Source: an uncultured Ruminococcus sp.
GTDB lineage: Bacteria; Bacillota; Clostridia; Oscillospirales; CAG-272
Length of the DNA: 5,516 bases
NCBI GenBank assembly: GCA_902783705.1
Contig: CACZSA010000113.1
Coordinates: 1 to 5,516 of the forward strand
Reading direction: 5' to 3'
The notes under the pieces were generated by a model. The model worked only from the letters and a program-made list of their open reading frames with translations, was not told the DNA's origin and ran no database searches. The position numbers and the translations under genes were made by a program. Below are positions 1-3,075 of the stretch, in pieces. Positions within the stretch are counted from its first letter, which is position 1. The number at the start of each line of letters is the position of its first letter.

Positions 1-162
1 ATGTACGATCCAAGCCTAACACTCCCGCACAGCATCTTCACCTCGGCGTAGCTGAAAGGTCTAACACGAACAAGCAAATCAAAATGGAGATGAGCGAGCC
101 ATAATATAGAAAGAGCAACTCAACATGGAGATGCCCCCTGTAAATCAACAAACGATAGGCGA

Positions 163-180
163 GATGGAACTTGTTCCATC
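163..180. repeat. Inverted repeat, 8-bp arms
   Basis: GATGGAAC (163-170) is followed by TT and then its exact reverse complement GTTCCATC (173-180). It is the first stem-loop of the array upstream of dnaN and has the same central CTTG as the hairpin at 260-281. No T-run follows, so it is not a normal intrinsic terminator. Its function is unknown. Confidence 0.7.
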
Positions 181-259
181 CGCCGTTGGACCAAGCGAAA
201 TTGAGCAACATTGCAGAGCCGCCAAGGTACGCACATTGCAGAAGGTGTGGATGTCCAGC

Positions 260-281
260 CGGTTTCAGCTTGCTGAAACCG
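260..281. repeat. Inverted repeat, 10-bp arms
   Basis: CGGTTTCAGC (260-269), TT, and GCTGAAACCG (272-281) form perfect 10-bp arms around a central CTTG. Only three bases separate it from the next hairpin (285-302), so the two would stack if transcribed. It has no T-tract. It could be part of a structured leader RNA or a dispersed palindromic element. Confidence 0.75.
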
Positions 282-284
282 CGG

Positions 285-302
285 CGAGGAATCCCTTCCT
301 CG
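285..302. repeat. Stem-loop, 7-bp stem, TCCC loop
   Basis: CGAGGAA (285-291) pairs perfectly with TTCCTCG (296-302) around a four-base TCCC loop. It directly follows the 260-281 hairpin. No terminator-like T-run follows. Confidence 0.65.
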
Positions 303-321
303 TCCTCTGGGAGCGGTGATT

Positions 322-352
322 GACAAGAGGCCGGCTCCGGAGGCCTCTTGTC
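322..352. repeat. Stem-loop, 11-bp perfect stem
   Basis: GACAAGAGGCC (322-332) and GGCCTCTTGTC (342-352) are exact reverse complements separated by nine bases (GGCTCCGGA). This is one of the strongest stems in the array upstream of dnaN. The downstream flank is GC-rich (CGCCAGCCGCGC), not a T-run, so a Rho-independent terminator of standard form is unlikely. It could end or attenuate a transcript from upstream, or be a structured element in the dnaN leader. Confidence 0.75.
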
Positions 353-380
353 CGCCAGCCGCGCAGGCGAAAAGAATAAT

Positions 381-397
381 GGATCTGCAAGATCCAA
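381..397. repeat. Stem-loop, 7-bp stem, GCA loop
   Basis: TGGATCT (381-387), GCA, and AGATCCA (391-397) form a perfect stem. It is the last member of the hairpin array before the AT-rich dnaN leader. Confidence 0.6.
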
Positions 398-420
398 AAT
401 CCGCAAGCGTAAGCGCGCAG

Positions 421-482
421 AATATAGAAAAATCAAAAATACTCTTCATTTTACATTTTATTAAATCTCCCCAACCACGAGG
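421..482 (+). promoter_or_regulatory. AT-rich leader and ribosome-binding site of dnaN
   Basis: Bases 421-469 are strongly A+T-rich compared with everything else in the window and probably hold the dnaN promoter, but no hexamer pair stands out well enough to place -35 and -10 boxes. GAGG at 479-482 ends eight bases before the ATG at 491 and is a normal Shine-Dalgarno sequence that fixes the dnaN start. The A+T stretch could also help duplex unwinding near an origin, but no DnaA-box cluster accompanies it. Confidence 0.45.
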
Positions 483-490
483 TACCATAC

Positions 491-1750
491 ATGAAAGTCA
501 CATTCGATAAGCAGAAGCTGCTCGGCGCGATCGTCCCGGCGGCGTCCATCTCCACCACCAAGAACACCCTCGCAACCGTCGAAGGGCTCCTCTTCGAGTG
601 CCCGCCGAATCCCAAGTTCGGCGAGTACGACGGCGAGGAGCCGAACGTCTGCCGCATCTCCGCCTTCGACCTCGAAAAGGGCCTGCGCACCACCGTCGAG
701 TGCTCGATCTACGAGGAGGGCCTCTACGTCCTCAATACGTCAAAGATCCTCCAGATCGTGCGCGCGCTCCCGGATGGCGACGTCACCCTCGATATCGACG
801 AGCGCGGACACGTCACCATCTCCGGCGGCTATTCCCAGTTCGAAATCACCGCCTCCCCCGGCGAGGAATTCCCCACCATGCCGAAATTCGTCGGCGAGAA
901 CCGCGTGAAGATCTCCCAGAGCAAGCTCCGCGCCCTCATTTCCGAAACCGTCTTCGCCGTCGCGCAGAACGACCAGCGGGCGGCCTTCAACGGCGCGCTC
1001 TTCCGCCTCGAATCCGGACGCCTCACCGTCGTGGGCTGCGACGGCAACCGCCTCTCCGCCGCCCGCGCGATCCTCGAGGGCGTCGACCCGGACGTGAAGG
1101 CCGAGATGATCATCCCGGGCAAGTTCCTCACGGATCTGCTCCGCCTCCTGCGCGACACCGAGGACGAGGTCACCGTCATCATCGGGCGGAAGAACATCAT
1201 CTTCGAGATCGACGGCATCTATATCTTCACCCGCATGCTCGACACCGAGTATATGGTCTACGAGCGCCTCTTCCCGAAGGGATACATGACCCAGGCCTTC
1301 GTCTCCCGCGGCGAGCTCCTCGCGGCCCTCGAGCGCGCCTCCATCGTCACCGAGGATAAGCTCGGCTCGAGCGGGCGGACCTACGTCAAGTTCGAGTTCG
1401 GCGGGAATAAGGTCTCCGTTTCGTCCGTTTCCTCCGGCGGCTCCATCCATGAGGAGGTCCCCGCGGCGATCGACGGCAATCCTTTGACGATCGGCTTCAA
1501 CTGCAAATTCTTCCTCGATGCCCTCAAGGCCTGCCCCGTCACCTGCGACCGCCTCCGCATCCGCCTCAACGCGCCCCTCATGGGCGTCATCATCGAACCC
1601 GCCGAGGGCACCGATTTCCTCGATCAGCGGCCCGATCCCTCGGTCTACGGCGAACGCGTGCTCGACGTCGACGCCCCGAAGGAGATCGATCCCGACGCCG
1701 ACCTCTTCCTCTACTTCGTCATGCCGATGCGCATGAACGGGAACGTCTGA
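491..1750 (+). CDS. dnaN: DNA polymerase III subunit beta (sliding clamp)
   Basis: This protein forms the ring-shaped dimer that slides on DNA and tethers the replicative polymerase and many repair enzymes. The 419-residue protein shows the three-fold clamp pattern: domain I about residues 1-130, domain II about 135-255 with FNGALFRLESGRLTVVGCDGNRLS (split here as residues 166-189) and IIPGKFLTDLLRLL (207-220), and domain III from about 265. The C-terminal VMPMR (410-414) matches the conserved end that lines the partner-binding pocket. The start is supported by GAGG eight bases upstream. The protein is about 40 residues longer than B. subtilis DnaN. The extra sequence is a short insertion near residues 36-50 in domain I and an acidic, proline-containing segment at about 372-402 just before the last strand, plus four residues after the usual end. 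remB follows after five bases, so the two are probably co-transcribed. The identification is secure; the role of the insertions is unknown. Confidence 0.97.
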   Translation: MKVTFDKQKLLGAIVPAASISTTKNTLATVEGLLFECPPNPKFGEYDGEEPNVCRISAFDLEKGLRTTVECSIYEEGLYVLNTSKILQIVRALPDGDVTLDIDERGHVTISGGYSQFEITASPGEEFPTMPKFVGENRVKISQSKLRALISETVFAVAQNDQRAAFNGALFRLESGRLTVVGCDGNRLSAARAILEGVDPDVKAEMIIPGKFLTDLLRLLRDTEDEVTVIIGRKNIIFEIDGIYIFTRMLDTEYMVYERLFPKGYMTQAFVSRGELLAALERASIVTEDKLGSSGRTYVKFEFGGNKVSVSSVSSGGSIHEEVPAAIDGNPLTIGFNCKFFLDALKACPVTCDRLRIRLNAPLMGVIIEPAEGTDFLDQRPDPSVYGERVLDVDAPKEIDPDADLFLYFVMPMRMNGNV

Positions 1751-1755
1751 TCCCG

Positions 1756-1998
1756 ATGATGCTGCATATCGGCGGAGGACGCGTCGTGCGGAGCGGCTCC
1801 ATCCTCGGCGTCTTCGATATGGACGGGCATAACGACTCCGCCGTCAACCGCGCCTTCCTCAAAAACGCGGAGAAACAACAGAAAACCACCACCGCCGGCG
1901 ACGACCTCCCCCGCTCGTTCGTCGTGACGGACACGGAAGTCATTTTTACGCATATCTCAACGAATGCGATTGTGGGCAGAGTGAAAGCGGGGGAGTGA
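1756..1998 (+). CDS. remB: RemB-like DUF370 regulatory protein
   Basis: This 80-residue protein matches the DUF370 / RemB (YaaB) family. The recognisable features are the start MMLHIGGGRVVRSGSILGVF (residues 1-20), the central FLKN (34-37) and LPRSFVVTDTEVIFTHIS (51-68); B. subtilis RemB (81 residues) has the same layout with MYIHLG, IVGIFD and PKSIVVT. B. subtilis RemA and RemB act on biofilm matrix genes, and RemA is a DNA-binding regulator; the targets of this protein cannot be read from the sequence. ATG occurs at 1756 and 1759, and either could be the start. No strong Shine-Dalgarno precedes it and only five bases separate it from the dnaN stop codon, so translation is probably coupled to dnaN. 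The stop codon (1996-1998) lies inside a perfect palindrome. The position between dnaN and gyrB matches the Firmicutes order, although yaaA and recF are absent. Confidence 0.9.
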   Translation: MMLHIGGGRVVRSGSILGVFDMDGHNDSAVNRAFLKNAEKQQKTTTAGDDLPRSFVVTDTEVIFTHISTNAIVGRVKAGE

Positions 1999-2023
1999 CT
2001 TTTTGCAAAAAGTCACTCCCCCG
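1988..2023. terminator. Perfect 36-bp palindrome over the remB stop codon, possible terminator
   Basis: CGGGGGAGTGACTTTTTG (1988-2005) is followed immediately by its exact reverse complement (2006-2023), giving 18-bp arms with no spacer. As RNA it would form a stem of about 16 bp closed by a UGCA loop, very stable at its GC-rich base. It begins eight bases before the remB stop codon and ends the dnaN-remB unit, so transcription termination or 3'-end protection is the simplest role. No T-run follows (the next bases are GACCCCCTC), so it is not a textbook intrinsic terminator. It could instead be one end of a dispersed palindromic element together with 2026-2056. Confidence 0.6.
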
Positions 2024-2025
2024 GA

Positions 2026-2056
2026 CCCCCTCTTCAAAAAACTTTATTGGAGGGGG
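2026..2056. repeat. Second stem-loop of the remB 3' element
   Basis: CCCCCTC (2026-2032) pairs perfectly with GAGGGGG (2050-2056) across a 17-base A/T-rich loop containing CAAAAAAC. It starts two bases after the 36-bp palindrome, and its loop partly repeats the A-rich centre of that palindrome. The two together (1988-2056) look like a single composite element at the 3' end of remB. Confidence 0.55.
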
Positions 2057-2178
2057 ATGGCTTTGGTCGTGCCGGAAGCGTTCTTCCGTGGCGGCAACTG
2101 TATCGCACGGCGTTTGTGAGGCGGGGATTGTTTCCCTTAATAAGCGAAGGATTGGAAGAATTGAATCGAATGATCAAC
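2057..2178. other. Spacer before the toxin-antitoxin-like cassette
   Basis: I see no gene here. CGGAAG (2073-2078) and CTTCCG (2083-2088) form a small perfect hairpin with a CGTT loop. A promoter for the downstream pair should be here, but the best candidates (TTGTGA at 2114-2119 with TTAATA at 2137-2142, 17-bp spacing) match consensus poorly. A reading frame continuous with the downstream small protein runs back to 1995, but it crosses the palindrome and has no protein-like character before 2187. Confidence 0.4.
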
Positions 2179-2184
2179 AGGAGG
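2179..2184 (+). promoter_or_regulatory. Strong ribosome-binding site of the small helical gene
   Basis: AGGAGG is a perfect Shine-Dalgarno core. It ends two bases before the ATG at 2187 and five bases before the ATG at 2190, which favours 2190 as the start and rules out the longer upstream frame. The overlapping PIN gene has only a weak site, so the first protein is probably made in excess, as is usual for antitoxins. Confidence 0.8.
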
Positions 2185-2189
2185 TCATG

Positions 2190-2450
2190 ATGTCTCAGGA
2201 AATCAAAGAGCTTGTGTCGATTCTCGAAGAACTGGATAACGAGCACCTCGTCATCCTGATCGATCTCGCGCAGGCTATGAAGCGCAGACAGGATGAAAAC
2301 ACAAAAGCCGCCGAACAGAAGAAACTGACCGACGCGCAGAAGGCGTTTCAGGACATGTTAAAGCTCAGTAAAAAAATAGAAGATAACGGCGAAGATGACA
2401 GAGCAGCCATTCATGCGCATTGGACGGAAAAATATGAAACTGCTGATTGA
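2190..2450 (+). CDS. Small helical protein, probable antitoxin partner of the PIN protein
   Basis: I do not recognise the family. The 86-residue protein is predicted to be almost wholly helical and highly charged. Its first part alternates hydrophobic and acidic residues (LVSILEELDNEHLVILIDLA, residues 8-27), followed by a basic patch KRR (31-33), a Lys/Gln/Glu-rich helix (about 35-62) and an acidic stretch IEDNGEDD (63-70). No ribbon-helix-helix, AbrB, Phd or helix-turn-helix pattern can be seen. The antitoxin call rests on context: a small gene with a strong AGGAGG site directly before a PIN nuclease, overlapping it by 17 nt in another frame, which couples their translation. A second ATG at 2187 would add one residue. 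GC is about 47%, below the core genes. It may bind the PIN active site through its acidic or helical parts, and whether it binds DNA to autoregulate is unclear. It could also be an unrelated hypothetical protein. Confidence 0.6.
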   Translation: MSQEIKELVSILEELDNEHLVILIDLAQAMKRRQDENTKAAEQKKLTDAQKAFQDMLKLSKKIEDNGEDDRAAIHAHWTEKYETAD

Positions 2451-2856
2451 CACGAATATCCTGATGGATTTTATAAAGCAAAGAGAACCGTTTTTTGAAG
2501 ATTCAAAAGAGATACTCTCTCTTTGCTCCGAACGAACCGCAGAAGGTTATGTAGCCGTTCACAGTATTCCGACACTTTATTATCTTCTCCGAAAGGATTT
2601 TTCGGAGAATGAGAGAAGAAGATGGATTTGCGATATATGCCGTATTCTTCAAGTTGCAGGTTTTGATACAGAAGCTGCTGTAAAGTCTGCTGAAAACATA
2701 GACTTCCGCGACTTTGAAGACTGCCTGCAGGCCGAATGCGCGAAGGCGGTCGGGGCGGAGTATATCGTCACGAGGAATACCGACGATTTCTCCGAGAGTC
2801 CCGTTCCCGCCGTCACCCCCGCGGCGATCCTGAAAATCCTTGAAGAAAAAGCGTGA
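2434..2856 (+). CDS. PIN-domain ribonuclease, VapC-like toxin
   Basis: PIN proteins are small metal-dependent RNases, and paired ones are usually VapC-type toxins that cut tRNA, rRNA or mRNA. This 140-residue protein opens with the classic LLIDTNILMDF (residues 3-13, catalytic D6 followed by T7-N8), has the DFEDCLQA block (93-100, acidic D93, E95 and D96) and ends with YIVTRNTDDF (110-119) and a final VTP..IL.IL helix. This order and the length fit the PIN_3-type branch. The start at 2434 is chosen because it puts the first beta strand at the N terminus; an ATG at 2395 would add 13 residues with no family support. The ribosome-binding site is weak (GGACGG, 2422-2427) and the gene overlaps its partner, so translation is probably coupled. 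All expected acidic residues are present, so it appears active. By hand count, GC is about 39% up to position 2700 and about 59% after it. parS begins two bases after the stop codon. Confidence 0.88.
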   Translation: MKLLIDTNILMDFIKQREPFFEDSKEILSLCSERTAEGYVAVHSIPTLYYLLRKDFSENERRRWICDICRILQVAGFDTEAAVKSAENIDFRDFEDCLQAECAKAVGAEYIVTRNTDDFSESPVPAVTPAAILKILEEKA

Positions 2857-2857
2857 A

Positions 2858-2873
2858 TGTTTCACGTGAAACA
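2858..2873. promoter_or_regulatory. parS centromere site (ParB/Spo0J binding)
   Basis: TGTTTCACGTGAAACA is a perfect 16-bp palindrome identical to the widely conserved bacterial parS consensus. ParB (Spo0J) binds it, spreads along flanking DNA as a CTP-dependent clamp, loads SMC and drives origin segregation with ParA (Soj). parS sites cluster near the origin, which agrees with dnaN and gyrB on either side. It is separated by a single base from the stop codon of the PIN gene. I found no second copy in the window. Confidence 0.93.
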
Positions 2874-3003
2874 ATGACCGCACCCCCGCGCCGCACAATC
2901 ACCCCGAAACCGCACGAAATGGAATACCAACGTGCTGCATCTCATCAGGCCGCTTCACAAACTTGGTGAGGCCAGCCAATCCCTTTTTGTAAAGTTCTTT
3001 GCG
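2874..3003. other. Spacer between parS and the gyrB leader
   Basis: There is no gene and no clear regulatory site. The sequence is C-rich at first (2880-2920), and TTCAC (2954-2958) can pair weakly with GTGA (2966-2969), flanked by GGCC on each side. GTAAAG at 2989-2994 can pair with CTTTAC at 3005-3010, which competes with the next hairpin. Confidence 0.4.
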
Positions 3004-3020
3004 GCTTTACGAAGTAAAGC
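3004..3020. repeat. Stem-loop upstream of gyrB, 7-bp stem
   Basis: GCTTTAC (3004-3010), GAA, and GTAAAGC (3014-3020) form a perfect hairpin. A further copy of GTAAAG at 2989-2994 can compete for the 5' arm. It is two bases from the next hairpin. If transcription reads through from upstream, it could be part of an attenuator-like leader. Confidence 0.6.
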
Positions 3021-3022
3021 AG

Positions 3023-3040
3023 GCTTTCTTTCAAGAAAGC
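3023..3040. repeat. Inverted repeat overlapping the gyrB -35 region
   Basis: GCTTTCTT (3023-3030), TC, and AAGAAAGC (3033-3040) form perfect 8-bp arms. It covers the position where the -35 box of the TATAAT promoter at 3053 would lie, so it could act as an operator, for example in supercoiling-dependent control, or merely be one of the many local hairpins. A short TTCCCCC tract follows, not a T-run. Confidence 0.55.
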
Positions 3041-3068
3041 GACCGTTCCCCCTATAATAGATACGGAG
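3030..3068 (+). promoter_or_regulatory. Putative gyrB promoter and ribosome-binding site
   Basis: TATAAT (3053-3058) is a perfect -10 box. With 17-bp spacing the -35 position is TTCAAG (3030-3035), a poor match to TTGACA, so activity would depend on the -10 or on an activator. Transcription would start near 3065, leaving a leader of only about 10 nt. GGAG (3065-3068) is the Shine-Dalgarno, seven bases before the ATG at 3076. The overlap of the predicted start point with the Shine-Dalgarno is odd, and the true promoter may lie further upstream. Confidence 0.5.
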
Positions 3069-3075
3069 ACACTCA

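Larger units (their letters stand above)
1..490. other. Non-coding region upstream of dnaN
   Basis: No convincing gene lies here. A 16-codon frame open from base 1 ends at TAG 49-51 and does not resemble the end of DnaA. Reading frames of 60-130 codons on both strands all cross the hairpin array and look like no family I know. There is no tRNA or rRNA signature and no cluster of DnaA boxes; the best match is a lone 7/9 at 246-254 on the minus strand. The region has three parts: a mixed-composition stretch (1-160) containing ATGGAGATG twice (84-92 and 125-133), a stem-loop array (163-397), and an AT-rich leader (421-469) just before dnaN. In Firmicutes dnaA would be expected upstream, so this is probably the dnaA-dnaN spacer, but dnaA is not visible. 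Confidence 0.6.

Noticed and set aside
1..51. Short frame open from base 1 to TAG as the tail of dnaA
   Set aside because: Its 16 residues do not resemble a DnaA C terminus, so no partial gene is called.
208..242. ACATTGCAGA twice (208-217 and 233-242) as iterons
   Set aside because: There are only two copies 25 bp apart and no replication-initiator gene in view, so chance cannot be excluded.
246..254. DnaA-box-like sequence (ACATCCACA on the minus strand)
   Set aside because: It matches TTATCCACA at only 7 of 9 positions and is alone. An origin would need a cluster, so oriC is not called here.
38..436. Minus-strand frame of 132 codons upstream of dnaN
   Set aside because: It runs through five stem-loops, has no ribosome-binding site or recognisable domain, and the composition looks non-coding. 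A competing 122-codon frame overlaps it.
740..1450. Open frame of 236 codons on the minus strand opposite dnaN
   Set aside because: It has the same cause as the gyrB antisense frame. The plus strand encodes an unmistakable sliding clamp.
2114..2142. TTGTGA / TTAATA as a promoter of the toxin-antitoxin-like pair
   Set aside because: The -10 match is too poor to call, although a promoter must exist nearby.
1995..2189. Longer N-terminal form of the small helical protein starting at 1995
   Set aside because: It would start inside the palindrome and cross hairpins with no helical character. The AGGAGG at 2179-2184 points to 2190 (or 2187).
2395..2433. Earlier start for the PIN protein
   Set aside because: It would add 13 residues before the first beta strand, which PIN proteins do not have, and lacks a ribosome-binding site.
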